A stretch of 64,000 nucleotides of DNA from Bigelowiella natans CCMP2755. Lineage: Eukaryota > Cercozoa > Chlorarachniophyceae. The position numbers and the translations under genes are program-made. Of this stretch, positions 1 to 12,217 are shown in pieces. The stretch spans positions 1 through 64,000 of the forward strand of contig ADNK01002458.1 in the NCBI GenBank assembly GCA_000320545.1, in the 5' to 3' direction. Each line of letters begins with the position of its first letter. Within the stretch, counting starts at the first letter, position 1. The notes beneath the pieces were generated by a model. That model saw nothing but the letters and a program-made list of their open reading frames with translations. It was not told the DNA's origin and searched no databases.

Positions 1-1
1 C

Positions 2-1465
2 AACAAGAGCGTATTGGAGCAGCGTGCGGTAAGAGGACGAGAAGTAGGGAGGACGGAGTTCAGAAATGTGTATCGTCGTCATCATCATCAGCAGCAGCAG
101 CAGCAAGCATCATCTTCTGGTGTAGGCGGAAATATGGTGATTCTCATATTAGATCCATCAAGGCTACAACAAGAAGTAAGTGACATATCAAACTATGCAT
201 TGCTATGTATTGCTACATCATCTTATGTATTGCCATGCGTTACTACATCTAATCCCTTGCATTTGTGCTTACAGGATGACGATTTTAAGTACCTCGCAGC
301 TTGGGAAGAAGAAGACAAAAAAGCATCGTCATTATCATCATCTTCATCAGGACTACGAACAACATCATCATTTATGAAAGAAGGCAAGGTTCATCGTAAA
401 GCTACTACTACTACTACCACTATAACCCAAGAAGTAGTAGCGTACACTGCAACGATTAGCTAATATCCCGTTATTACATCGCTTCTTACTTATACCCTCT
501 TCATCTTCCTTGTATTCCTCCTTTCTTCTGCTTGCTTCTTCACAGGATAGAAAAGCTAGTAGGAATAATGAGAGGCGGAGGAGGGGAAGGAGGAAGATCA
601 AAAAGGGCAAGAATGTAGACAACTTCTACAATGTAGGAGGAGGAGGAGGAGGAGGAGGAGGAGGAGGAAGAACAAATCGTGGTTTGATGGGGAACGATGT
701 GGCTCTTCATGACTACTATACTGGTGACGTCAAAGCTGCTGCTGGTGATGATGATGATGCTTGGAATGCCGCAACATCATCATCATCATCATCATTGCGA
801 CCAGATGGCGCAGGAAGAGGAGGAGGAACTACTTATTTGGACAACAACAACAACAACAACAACGATGACAACGAGGAGGAGGAAGAAATGCTAACTAGTC
901 GTGTTGCTGGTGATGATCATCAAGACCAAAAATTGGCGTTATCGTCGTCATCTTCGTCGTCTCTCTCGCATCATCCCATCATTGGATCTCTTGAGCTTGC
1001 TAAGAAAGGTGTTTGTTGATGATTATAGATGAGCGGCAGCTACTTACACTACGACTGATATTAAAGCAGCAGCAGCAGCATTAATGAAGAACAAACAACA
1101 CATCAGAATTAATATGCAGCATGTATGCAGTTATCTGATGATGGCCATCTGCGAATAGCCCTACCCATCATAACTACATAATGTGCTTCGTCTCTTTCTT
1201 TGTGTGTCAAGAGCAAAACAACTCACTGCTGATGACACTTACTGTTATCATTATCATTCTTCTTCTTCTTCTTCTTCTTCTTCTTCTTCTTCTTCTTCAC
1301 TGACCATTATACTCATCCGCATTCTAACCTTCTCAGCTGGAGAAAGACGAGCTTTGCTGTGTTTGGATGCGAAGAGTGGTCAAGTAGGGGTAGTAGTAGT
1401 AGTAGTAGCAGCAGTAGTAGTAGTAGTAGTGCGTTCTAAAATAATATTGTGTACTTCGATGAAAA

Positions 1466-1510
<45 letters not shown>

Positions 1511-2355
1511 CGCGCAATCGTATAATATACAGCAAAATCACAGGTTTTTGCTGACCAGCAGCCTATTCTCAGAACCCATCAAGAGCATGAGTAAGAAGGC
1601 TATTATCATCACCATGATTATCACGTTGTTACTACTACTTTTCTTGCTTGATGTATGTGATGATGATGATGATGATTGTGCCCGATGATTCCTCCTTTTT
1701 CTTCTTACTTGCGGGAGATCATTATGTGTTGTTTTGTTGATAACAGGCAGCTGTCAATTGTACAGAAAACAGTGAAGCACTTCCATTTGATACTGTTAGT
1801 ACTAGTAGTACTAGATGATGATGATGATCATGATGATGATGATCACTATACTCATGCTCACGATTTATATTTGTGGTACTTTCTTCTTCTATTTTCCTCC
1901 TCCTACTAGTACTACTACTACTATTGTAGCGACTACAGTAGACTGCTATCATCTCTACCACATGTTCAACTTAGAATGAAATCATCATACATTACTGCTG
2001 CTTGATTAGATAATGATGATAATGATGATGATGATGATGGTGACGATGAACATGTTGCGTATTTAGGTATCCTTTTGTGGCCGTGGTTCTTGTCGTCGCC
2101 TATTTTCAGACTGCTTTTGATGCCCAACGCAAAGCACCGCAAGTAACACTTCCTCCTCCCTCCTCCTCCCTCAGTAGTAGTAGTAGAAGTTGTAGTAGTA
2201 GTAGAAGTGGTAGTTAAGAGTTTAGTCTGATGAAGAAATGATGTGTGAAGCAATGATAGCTGCTGCTGCTCCTCCCCCTCCTCCTAAGATGGGTGATGAT
2301 TTCTATCAACAACAGCTACAGGCACAGAATAACCAATTGAGTGAAAAATCAAGGT

Positions 2356-2387
<32 letters not shown>

Positions 2388-2449
2388 CTGCAGATCCACA
2401 ATAATAGTAAGCTAATAAATGAGAGTAGTAAGTATGATGTAAAAGGATA

Positions 2450-2485
<36 letters not shown>

Positions 2486-2716
2486 GGGGGGGGGGGGAGA
2501 TAGAGGGAGGAGTAATGATCAGCAACACTATTCCAACAACAACAACGACAACAACAACAACACAAACCTTGTATTGATATGATCATCATGATCTCATCAT
2601 TAGGGGTGGAGACGATACGGATCTTATACTCATACTGGCAGCTGTTTTCTTCGTTGCTGTTATTCTCATTGTTTGGCTGGTGAGTAGTACATGCATGCAT
2701 ACCTACACCTACATAT

Positions 2717-2753
<37 letters not shown>

Positions 2754-2908
2754 GAGAACAGCCCCTTACTTCGGTTGGGGGACTGATGAGCTCATTACTA
2801 TCATTAGAATAATTAATATATTATCTGTAGAAATATACGGAGTGTGTTGTGTTGTGCTGTTGCAACCCTAATTAACATCATCATATTATTCTCAAACGGT
2901 CGCTGCAT

Positions 2909-2941
<33 letters not shown>

Positions 2942-3047
2942 TCATTCCTACAGATTTATCGATTTAGAGCTGCATGTGAGCGCCTATTTAGAAAGGTATG
3001 ATGATGAGGATGATGAGGATGAAGATGATATTGATGATATTGATGAT

Positions 3048-3081
<34 letters not shown>

Positions 3082-3836
3082 CTAGATAGGTTAGTGTTGT
3101 GATACTTCTGCATCTATTGGCTCGTAATGATGACATCATCATCATCATTGTCATCATCATAACTTAGTTCCTAGTCGTCGATATATTGATGATCTACCTG
3201 TTCGGGGGTGCAAGTATGATTCTCATAGGCCTTGTGAGGCTGCAGGTTGGGTATACTACTACTACTACTACTACTACTGCTACTACTACATGTTGTGTGC
3301 TATAGTGATGCAGGTCACACTCCTAATCATCATCATCATCATCATCATCCAAGGAGAGAAAAACATGAGATTCAATCGCTTGTTGTTTTATGCTGTCATT
3401 TAGAGGCTGATGCTGCTGCTGCTGCTATTGATACTACAACAATTATTCCACATCATCATATCTGTTCTCTCTGAATACTTAATTGTTAGATTTTAGTTGG
3501 AAAAGATACATTCCTATTGCTGTCCTGGAACTTAGTAAGAACCAACACAAAAAAGCACACATGGCCAACATTATGACGACATCTCGAATAACATTGGGGG
3601 ATGGATTTTCCCATTGTTCAAACATCATCATCAAGTTGTTGCTGGGGGGCTATAGAAACACAGTCCTGCTATATGTGTGGTATCATCGAGTGGTAACGTT
3701 TGTTTGTGTTGCGGGTGTGTTGTGTTTGTACTAGGCATGTGGGGGACTAGCTTCCTTATATCTAAAGCTACCTGAAACTCTACGGAGATTCTACTTGGTA
3801 GTAGTAGTAGTAGTAGTAGTGCGTATAAGTTGTGAT

Positions 3837-3871
<35 letters not shown>

Positions 3872-4049
3872 GATACCACGGGTGATGGTGGTGTTTGGAT
3901 GCAGCAATATCCATCATTCTTATAAATAATTATCACCTTAAAGAGAAACATGGTGTTGTTGTTGTCGTTGTTGTATTCAGGTGGTTCTAAGCGCTATAAT
4001 GGCAGTGATGATGGTCAAAACTCCATAGATTGTTCTCATTGTCTTCTTC

Positions 4050-4093
<44 letters not shown>

Positions 4094-4433
4094 TCTCTCC
4101 CTCTCTGTAATGGTGGTGGTTGGTACTCGAGAGCAACAGTACACAACATCATCAAGTTATATATTTCTCGCTACTACTACTCTCATCCTCATCTGACTAT
4201 ATCCCCACCAATACCCAAACCACCAGGTCATCACATTACCATGGGTATTTCTGCTGATATTCTTGTCTCTAGCAGCATTGCTAGATCTCGGATCTGGATT
4301 ACACAGAAGGTAGGATGAAGTAGTAGTTTGTACTCACATAGTAGTATTAGTAGTAGTAGTAGTAGTAGTAGATGATGATGATGGAGTATGCGAAGCAGCA
4401 ATTGACGTGATAGACGATAAGAATCGTTTATCT

Positions 4434-4466
<33 letters not shown>

Positions 4467-5871
4467 ATACATATACATATACACACACACATAATAATAC
4501 ACTCCTCCTCGTTGCGACTCTAGCTACATATATACATGTTAATATGCATGCTTATTGTGGTGTTTGTAGGATGCGAGTGCTGGGAGACTTTATCAGCTCG
4601 GATAGAGACCTCATTCCCTTTGTTACTCCAAGGATCTTTTATGAGGTGATAATAGCTGCAAGTAGTAGTAGTAGTAGTAGTAGTAGCATCTGTAGCTCTG
4701 AATTTTATCACCACCCTAACTCCACCGTCGCATGTTTGAATTGGGAATGTGGTGGTGGGGGGGGTCAAGGAGGAGGAGGAGGTCATCTAATTGAATATAA
4801 ATTCCCTCTAGCTTCTTATAGCTTCTATGACGGCCATTCTCATCATCGTCCTCACAACCATGATTGATCGATGTCATCCATTATTCATGAAGGCCCCTGG
4901 ACTCCGATTTCGATTCGCAAACTTGTTTACCTATGGATTACTGGTTAGTAGGAGGAGGAGCTCCTTTCTCCTCTCAATATTCAACAATGATGATAATAAT
5001 CACCATCATTACATGTACACACATATACATAAATACTTGGTGCTACTATTCGATGTGTATCTGGTGTTAAGCTGCGTGAAAATTGTGTGGTGGTGAAGGA
5101 GGGGGAGGGGGGGAGGAGGAGGAGGGGGAGGAGGAGAATATATGCATAAATTAATTGTTTTCATAAGAGAAGGGACAACGATGATGATGATGATGATGAT
5201 GATGATGATACTGAATGGGTAGGTCGGATGCACTCCTGTGGGGACATCGGTGATGTTCTCAACCTTAACTATGATCGTTGCCGGGTTAGCGTATGGCCTC
5301 TACATTCTTCCGTAAGACATATACGGCGACGATGAAACTGATGATATGATAGAAGCAGCAAAAAAGTAGATGATTAGGTAGATACTGTATCGGCAAGATG
5401 TATTGATGTATTGATGTATGCATACTACGTACTAGTATTAGGGGGAAGATTATCTGTTTTATCATTCACACAGTGTAACATCAGCATTCTCATTTTTCAC
5501 ATCATAAATTAAGTATTATTTGTTTTTGTTTTGCTGCAGTTACCACCAGAAAAGGATTCGGCCTTTACCCCTTTCAATGTTTGGTCTTGTATTTTTTGCG
5601 TACGTTCATTATCCGGTAGGAAACAATAAATGATTCCCAACTCATCGGTAGGGGTGGAGGGGATGGTGAAAATATTATTCCATCGCAAGTAAACTCCCTA
5701 TTCCTCTCCCTCCCCCCCCGCACATAAACCCACACGTACCTTGTTCTTTCTTTCTTTCTTCTTTTAAGTCGAATAATGAACATTTATGAATTTTTTCAGG
5801 TAATCCGGCCTTATGCACGTGCAATCAACTATTTGTTTCCCTTTGATGGTTCAGTAACAACCACGGTATAG
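2..5871 (+). CDS. Presenilin-like polytopic membrane protein (partial at 5' end), predicted catalytically impaired
   Basis: Nineteen exons join in phase: 2-175, 275-388 (or 433), 546-1008, 1337-1383, 1718-1794, 2067-2142, 2226-2353, 2604-2679, 2954-2995, 3168-3245, 3490-3534, 3735-3797, 3981-4013, 4227-4309, 4570-4645, 4812-4943, 5223-5311, 5540-5615 and 5800-5871. About 647 residues lie in the window, and the frame is open at the left edge. The first ~270 residues are low complexity (Gly, Ser, Asn runs). After them come nine or so hydrophobic segments that track presenilin: KH before TM1, WN in 3490-3534, LPW opening TM6, then a PALP-like RPLP (5559-5570) followed by FGLVFF. Presenilins are the Asp proteases of gamma-secretase. 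Here the TM6 Asp is kept (4284-4286, ALLDL rather than YD), but the TM7 GLGD site reads RFAN, with Asn at 4920-4922. The hydrophilic TM6-TM7 loop is nearly absent. The donor at 4014 (GTCAAA) is weak. Homology is my alignment from memory of the family; loss of activity is inference. Confidence 0.8.
1257..1504. repeat. Intronic microsatellites: (TCT)n and (AC)n
   Basis: A TCT run at about 1257-1299 and an AC run at 1468-1504 lie in introns 3 and 4 of the presenilin-like gene. They encode only spurious poly-Ser and His-Thr frames. Confidence 0.9.
2366..2498. repeat. (TTA)n, (GAT)n and G-tract inside one intron
   Basis: The intron between exons ending at 2353 and starting at 2604 holds a TTA run, a GAT run of about 10 units near 2453-2484, and a run of 13 or so G. 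Confidence 0.85.
3837..3870. repeat. (AATC)n tetranucleotide microsatellite
   Basis: Roughly eight perfect AATC units in the intron 3798-3980 of the presenilin-like gene. Confidence 0.9.
4054..4106. repeat. (TC)n microsatellite
   Basis: Dinucleotide tract with two CCC interruptions in the intron 4014-4226 of the presenilin-like gene. It is pyrimidine-rich on the coding strand, 120 bp upstream of the next acceptor. Confidence 0.85.
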
Positions 5872-7398
5872 CATGTTTTTCTTCCTACATCTTTGCTGCC
5901 TTGCAATGAATGATAGTTGTCAACTTCGACCTGAAAGAGAAAGGTTGAGCTTTCAAGCATGAGAGAAAGGATTGTAAAAATTGAGGGTAAAATGCCAAGG
6001 TCTTGTTTGTGCCTAGAGTGCATCATCATGTCTTTATAATTTTATGCCAAGCAACATGTGTGCCGAATCGAACGAAAACCCGTGAATGCGTGTGTCTAGA
6101 TCTAAAGATATGTGCGTGCGCTCTGAAATGTTCTGGCTACGACATCATATTAGCATGGACCTCATTGTCGGCAGATAGCAGTTCTGACAAATCCGTGCAT
6201 GCTCTGTGTGCATTTAGATGCATGCTCAACCTCGCACACAGCGCAGTCACATTGTGACACTAGCTAGCTAGCTGCTAGCTAGAGTGTGGATACGATACGT
6301 GCCACTCCAGCTCTTTGCAACTTTGACATGCTAGCATGGGCTAGATGGGTTCTGATGCTTGCTAACTTGTGTGGCACAATCAGCTGATAACTAGCTAGCT
6401 AGCTAGCTCACATCTGCTAATTGCTAGATTGCCTGAAGCATTTAGACATCTGACATGCATCTCTACATCGCCATTTCGTCCAATCTCACATGGAATCTAG
6501 CTAGCAATCCCTTTAGTCGCCCCCTAGCTAGCTAGCCCTGCATGCTAGCCTGCTGACCCACGTTATTCATGTCCCAGATCCACAGATGCACAACAGCGTC
6601 GGCATGCGCATGCGACGCTCTAGCGCTGCTCTGACACTATAACACGATGCATTCACGGTGTGCATGAAGGTGCGTGTGACATGCTGTCTAGATGCGACTG
6701 GACGTCTAGGTGCGCGACAACAACATGTGTTGCTGGCTAGCTGGTGGTGATAGCACAAGTCTCTCATGCACCATTCTAATCCATGATGCAATGAAAGCAC
6801 ATGGGAGAGCAATGCATACGCCAACGCGATGCTCTCCTAGCTGGCACATGGCTACTAGGCTACAATATTACACATCATTAAATAAAATGAAAAATATCGA
6901 TTCTAAAAGCAATTACATCTAGACATATGATAAGACATACGCCAAGCATTCTTTTGTATTCTCTTCTTGTAGTATTATTATTAATAAAATTTTTCTGCAA
7001 ACATAATTAAGACCTCACATTCTGCAACGCGTTAAACAATAAAAAATGACTGCTTTCCTTCTCAGCCATTCTACAACCTATAATCTATCTAGAAATGTTC
7101 TTCTCTATTCATGTCACTGCTACCAACTGGTCAATATAGAATATCCTAATCCTTCCTCAACATGATGAAAACGTAAACGTCCTCCGATGATTATCTCCTT
7201 TTACACAACCCGAATAACCTGGGCTGGATTGTGGATTAAAATTTTAGTCCGTATTATTCTCTATGAAATATTAGAACAGTTATTGCCATGACTCTATATA
7301 ATTCTTTACAACGTACAGAAGACGTATCCAAGGTACTACTCAGAAATCATGAGAAGCAAGGAATCATTAGGCAGGGTATCATTGATTCTCCGACAACT
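5872..7398. other. Intergenic region, CTAG-rich, between tail-to-tail genes
   Basis: No exon with conserved content was found. From 6040 to 6850 the DNA is rich in CTAG and CATGC words, with perfect TAGC runs at about 6262-6285 and 6391-6410. From 6870 it becomes AT-rich, as expected for the 3' flank of the minus-strand phosphatase gene. Open frames here are short and lack splice-consistent neighbours. Confidence 0.6.
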
Positions 7399-10300
7399 TC
7401 AGAGTGTGGAAGAGCGTAAGGCTTGAGGAGTAGAGGGAGTTGTGGATTCACTTCTTATCGACACCACAGAAGGAGTTGTGGATTCACTTATCGACATCAA
7501 CACATTGTTGGAACAACGTGCAACCATATTACACTGTTGTTGCTCCATTGGCGAAGAACTTGGTTCCTTTGCGGTAAGTTCTACTACAATCACTGCAATG
7601 TTATCTCTGCTAACCTTTTTAGGGCTTGCAGTAGTTATGGTGTTGATGATTATTTGGCAAGCGTCTGATGCACTCCTGGAATTGAGCACCAGTTCTGCTA
7701 CTTTAGTGGAACTTATGTAGTCCCACACACCATCAGATGCAATCACTAAATGGGAGTCTTCCTCTCCAATTTCCGTCTCAGAAAAGTGTGGCTCAGAAAT
7801 CAGACCGTAAGAGGACATACACAAATCACCAAATGCTCGCGTAACGGACAGCATACCCATAAATCTACCACCACGTACATTTCCTTTTTTACGCTCTATT
7901 CGTGCTACTTCAAGCTTATGATCAGGCTTATGTCGGCATATTGTGCTTACTTCCACGGGTCTTCCTTTCCTTATCAAAATAGCTCCAGAGTCACCAACAG
8001 ATGCGCTATGCAACATCTTGATTCCTGTGTGCATATCTTTGCGGACTAGACAAATTTGGCCGGTTGAACCTTGGTATTTACCCTTGTCGCTTAATAAACC
8101 GGTCATCACATCGGCAACACGTACACACGCTCTTTTCAACGCTAGCGCAGGTCCAGATATTATATCCTCAGCTTCGAAGAAAACAACAGGATTTATATCA
8201 TCATCTTGGCACTGTGGGCCAAGACTCATTTCGACGCTGTCCATGTCAGTGGATCTTCGTCTCTTGAGCTCATCATCATTAAAGAAATTTCGGAGGAGAC
8301 CCCGATGTTTGATACGGGTGAGAGTACGCGGTCGAGGAGGGGTGTCAGTAGTTGATGATGCTTTGTTTTTGTGATGAGAGTCAGTATCCATTAGGTCGTA
8401 CATGCTAGAAACCTTCTTATGTAGTGACCCAAGGCTGGGTCTGCCGAGGCCCATCCTATCTCCCTTCAACTTTAATTTTTTCAACTCTTCTTCAAGGAAG
8501 AAAGGGAATGTAGCTGCAGCAACATCTGCTACATCCTTGCCATCATGCCCATCAAATACGGCAAAAAGTCCCATTCCAAGATCACCACAGAAACCATCCT
8601 TTACTATAATTCTGTCTTGATGTTCCTTGATGTCATCCACCATAGCAAAATTCGGTTCTTCTATAGCGCAACAATTGTGAACCGAACACCATTGTCCAGA
8701 TGCGCGCAGGGTGCAAGGTCTGTCTTCTCTAGGCGCGTAACAAGTGGTAACTGTGTACTGTAAAGATGGCGCAGCCGGGATTCCAAGAACATCTCCACTA
8801 GACAAAGGGCACATTTGATTTCCAGAATAAGAAGTGAGATTTTCTGCACTTCTTCTCTCTTTGCTTTCTGTCTTGCCACAGAGGATCACCTTGAAAGAAT
8901 GATTAGCATGCGCTTGTACAACAAGATTCTGATCTTTCAGTCGTAATAATGCGAACTTCACATTCATCGTCTCGGTACCGTCAGTTGGGAACCTAATTCC
9001 GCATTCTTTCGATACTCCTATATCTAAACCTTCACGTGAAGGTATTTTCACTAAAATTTCTGACTCCGATCCGTTACATTTCATTGTAAGCCTTGCACTC
9101 TGACAGATAGAGAAAGAAGAGTATTATACTAGGTATGCTTTTTCATAAGTGAATTAATTATATACCACGGCTGCGGAGTCATCGTTATCTTCAATGATTT
9201 CTCTAAAATTTAATTGAAAATTTTCGCCGAATTCCAAGCAATCGCCGGGACGAATTTGATGCCGTTTCTGAAAAAAATACTAGGAGTGAGGGCTTATTCA
9301 TTTGATTTACCGGCAAGATTACCCGAGTTACGGTCACAACGCTGTCGCAATCAATTGCATGGCAACCGAAGGCGCCATCTTCAAATAAAATCTGCAAAAT
9401 TTAAAGCAGCAGCATATTAGTGAGCTTGGATTTGTCACACTCCGAGGTACATGCATTACCTTGAAGTGTTCCGGAGCAGCTGGGGAAGGCAGCGCAAATC
9501 CTTGTGCAACGTCCTTCACTGATGAACCAAAAAATGCGCCTCCTACTCCTACTGCAAATTCGTCTCTAACTTCGATTTCTGGTTGCTGTTGCTGTTTTTC
9601 ATTTTCTTGTTTCCCATCCTCCTCATCATCACTAGACGTGTCACCCCAATAGCCTTCCTCAGCTTCATCTTCATCATCACTGCTGTTGTTATTCTGAGTG
9701 GAAAGATAATGGTGAACATCACTCTTAACATATTTGAATTTCGCATAATCACCTCGCAAATGCTACCAACCATTGCCACCTCAGGGTCAACCATAGATTC
9801 CTAAGCATGGTCACGATGTTACGATACATTCGGAAGTGTATCAAAACCACGTCGGGATTTTTATCATCAGATTCTAATCTAAAATAGAATACCGTTTCTG
9901 TCGTCCCTTCATTAATGTCGGATTTTGAATCCAAGCCACTGTGATTTCTCGTTTCTAAAATGACCATTAATTTTAGTTTGGCAAGCAATATCATTGAGAT
10001 GAAGCATTACCACTTTCACTACTGCGAGAATCTTCCTTCGAATCAAAATCGGAATGTCTGAACCCAAATTGCATTTGAAATTATGCTTTCGATCTTTACA
10101 AAGATTTCAAAAATTTACCTTGCTGCCTCCTTACCCCGCTTTTCTTCATCTGTTAATGCTCTCTCAAGTATACAGTATTTCCCATCTTGCTGTCTTTGCT
10201 CTTTCTCAATCCTTACCCTGTATAATATGAATAATCACGCCATTAATCATGTTCGATCAAAATTGATGTAAACATAAAACTAAATGGCGGAACACCGACC

Positions 10301-10433
10301 TCGCCTTTATCAATTCTCTTTGCTTTTCATCATGCCGTTGATATCGAGGTCTAGGATCACTTGGATACGATCGGCTAAATTCTTGATTTTTCAACGTCCC
10401 TAATTTTGTGCTGGAAATATTGAGTTTTTCCAT
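7399..10433 (-). CDS. FHA-FHA-PP2C protein phosphatase
   Basis: Eight exons on the minus strand, high to low: 10300-10433, 10119-10217, 10011-10057, 9823-9954, 9460-9752, 9323-9391, 9166-9267, 7399-9099. They give about 858 residues from the ATG at 10431-10433. Residues ~200-285 and ~300-400 each look like a forkhead-associated domain. The first ends RPGDCLEFG; the second has the strand IGVSKECGIRF and the turn SSGDVLGIP. The C-terminal half is a Mg/Mn-dependent Ser/Thr phosphatase of PP2C type: FAVFDGHDG, GSTG, SVGDSGAIL, TRAFGD, ASDGVWD and DNIAVIVV hold the expected metal-binding Asp residues, so it should be active. FHA domains bind phosphothreonine, so the protein probably docks on phosphorylated partners, as the plant phosphatase KAPP does. 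The phosphatase exon is 1.7 kb without an intron, while the 5' part is heavily split. The FHA calls are weaker than the PP2C call. Confidence 0.94.
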
Positions 10434-10950
10434 GTTACCCCACTATGGGGAACAGCTCGAAGAACCTCAATCCGCCTTGTTGGAAGGGGGGGATTAAAGG
10501 AAAGTGAGAGTTAAGATGAGGTGGAGGCTGGAAGCAAAGCCGATACTTTACTTTACATTAACAGTGTACGACATGAATTTAGTCATGTCTTTATTAATAT
10601 TTAGTTTGTCATTTTGCTTTTAGACGCTTTCTCTATTTTTATTCCCATTTGAGTGATTTTCAGATTTTAGGGAGAACACATCTTGCGTTAGAATCCCCGT
10701 AAAACATTCTTCCTAAGTTGGATGCGACAATTGAATGTGCAAATGAGACTTCAAAAGTTTTGGCGTAGATCTAAATTGAATGTCGATTCAAGAACCTATT
10801 TTTTCTAAATTTTGACATGGCATCATCTGCAAATGTTTTGGGACAAAATGGCCTGTCGCAAACGGGGAAGTGAAACATCCCAATGTCTTGGCCGGAGAAT
10901 CGCAAGTCTAGAAGTGTCCGAATCTAGCAATGTGGCACCCTTCTGGTTTT

Positions 10951-11058
10951 CCAGTTGGTCCTCACTTTAGCTAGTTCGAGGCACTGCTAGACTGCGTTTC
11001 GCACACTGCAAATGTCTTGCAACATTTTGGAAGTGTGGTTCATCATCATTGTTCATTG
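10951..11058 (+). repeat. Dispersed imperfect repeat, copy A
   Basis: It aligns with 13642-13740 over most of its length: shared blocks read GTCCTCACT, GAGGCACTG, CTGCGTTTCG, GTCTTGC, TTTGG and CATTGTT. Shorter related segments lie at 13476-13525 (inverted) and 13101-13143. Confidence 0.65.
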
Positions 11059-11511
11059 TGCGGATTCGCCAGATGGGCGTGGGATTTTCGGTCGCGATGG
11101 ATTGTGTCATGGACGTTTGCCAAGCTAGCAAGTTTGGGAGTGTGGTTGAAGCAAAACATTCCTCAAAGTTTCTTCACCTTTGTTTGTCATTTCGAATGTC
11201 GGATGTGTTTGATGCAATCGAATGCATGACGCATTGCGAAGATCAGAAAAGACTTTTCGTGATCACGACAATGGCACGGTCTAGCGGTGCTAGCGGTGCC
11301 CTGCTAGCTGCGCTGTGGGTTTTTGCCATGTCGTTTTCAACAAAGATTGTTTTCAAAAAAGACACGCGATCTAGGCGATGTGCCCATTGCAATTCCCGCC
11401 ATGTCATTCCAGCAATTCAGTTCGTGAAATTTGCCCACTGACGACCTGCTGCTCATGTCAGCTGCACAGCATGACAGTGGCTAGAGCAGCCAGAGTGGGT
11501 CGTCAATGATG

Positions 11512-11603
11512 GACACAGTGATACCACATGTAGTACAAATGTGATGTTACATGTCTAGACACAGTAATAGCACATATAGTATATACATGACATTACATGT
11601 CTA
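11512..11603. repeat. Imperfect 46-bp tandem duplication
   Basis: Two adjacent 46-bp units, 11512-11557 and 11558-11603. Both begin GACACAGT, contain CACAT and end TTACATGTCTA, with about ten differences between them. Confidence 0.8.
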
Positions 11604-12217
11604 CAATGTCAGTCGTCAGCAGGCAAATTTTCATGTTGCGCATTTTGGCAAATTTTGCTACTGCGGACAATGGGGAAATGAAATGTGGGGTGTGGCCCAT
11701 GAGCGGCGGCGCTGCACCACAAACTAGCAAACTGTGGAACTAGATGTGGCGCACGATTTGCGTGTTCGATGCAACACTCTACCAGTGCACATGCATGACC
11801 ACCACACACGCAATGTGGTGCGACATGAGTGCGTCATCGTGCCCACGCCATACTGTAGTTGTACTGCACACCCGTACACACATGTGCATGTGACTGAATG
11901 AATGTCGTCAACAACACAAGGAATGAGAGTCCGTGTCTTAAGCTTAGATAAATGTCATGCAACTTCGATTGAAATGGCTTGACTCGATTTTCATTTGGAT
12001 GCTGCGTACAATTTGCAAAAATCGGGAGCTTTGTCCTTGTAAGTTTTGCGAAGACCCTAATGGAAATGGCAGGCACAAAATACCATCGTTAACAAGAGTC
12101 TTGTGAGTCCCGCTGCACAGGGTATTTTCGGTAAAAATTCGGGGGATTGTTGAATACTGTTCCAAACTGAGATCGAGAAAATTAAAATAGGGCTTTAGGC
12201 CGCTGACAACACTTCAT

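Larger units (their letters stand above)
10434..12217. other. Intergenic region with dispersed and tandem repeats
   Basis: This is the 5' flank of the phosphatase gene and the 3' flank of the small basic-protein gene; both lie on the minus strand. No gene is supported. It holds one copy of a ~95 bp dispersed repeat (10951-11058) and a 2 x 46 bp imperfect tandem duplication (11512-11603), and it is rich in CTAG words around 10900-11500. Confidence 0.6.

Noticed and set aside
1183-1688. Open frames coding for Ser, Leu/Val and Thr-His runs
   Set aside because: They are translations of TCT, GTA and CA repeats inside introns of the presenilin-like gene, with no conserved residues.
2716-2870. Possible extra exon (PYFGWGTDELIT frame) in the presenilin-like gene
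   Set aside because: Skipping it joins TVWL-like TM2 to IYRFRAAC in phase and matches the presenilin spacing; including it breaks the phase.
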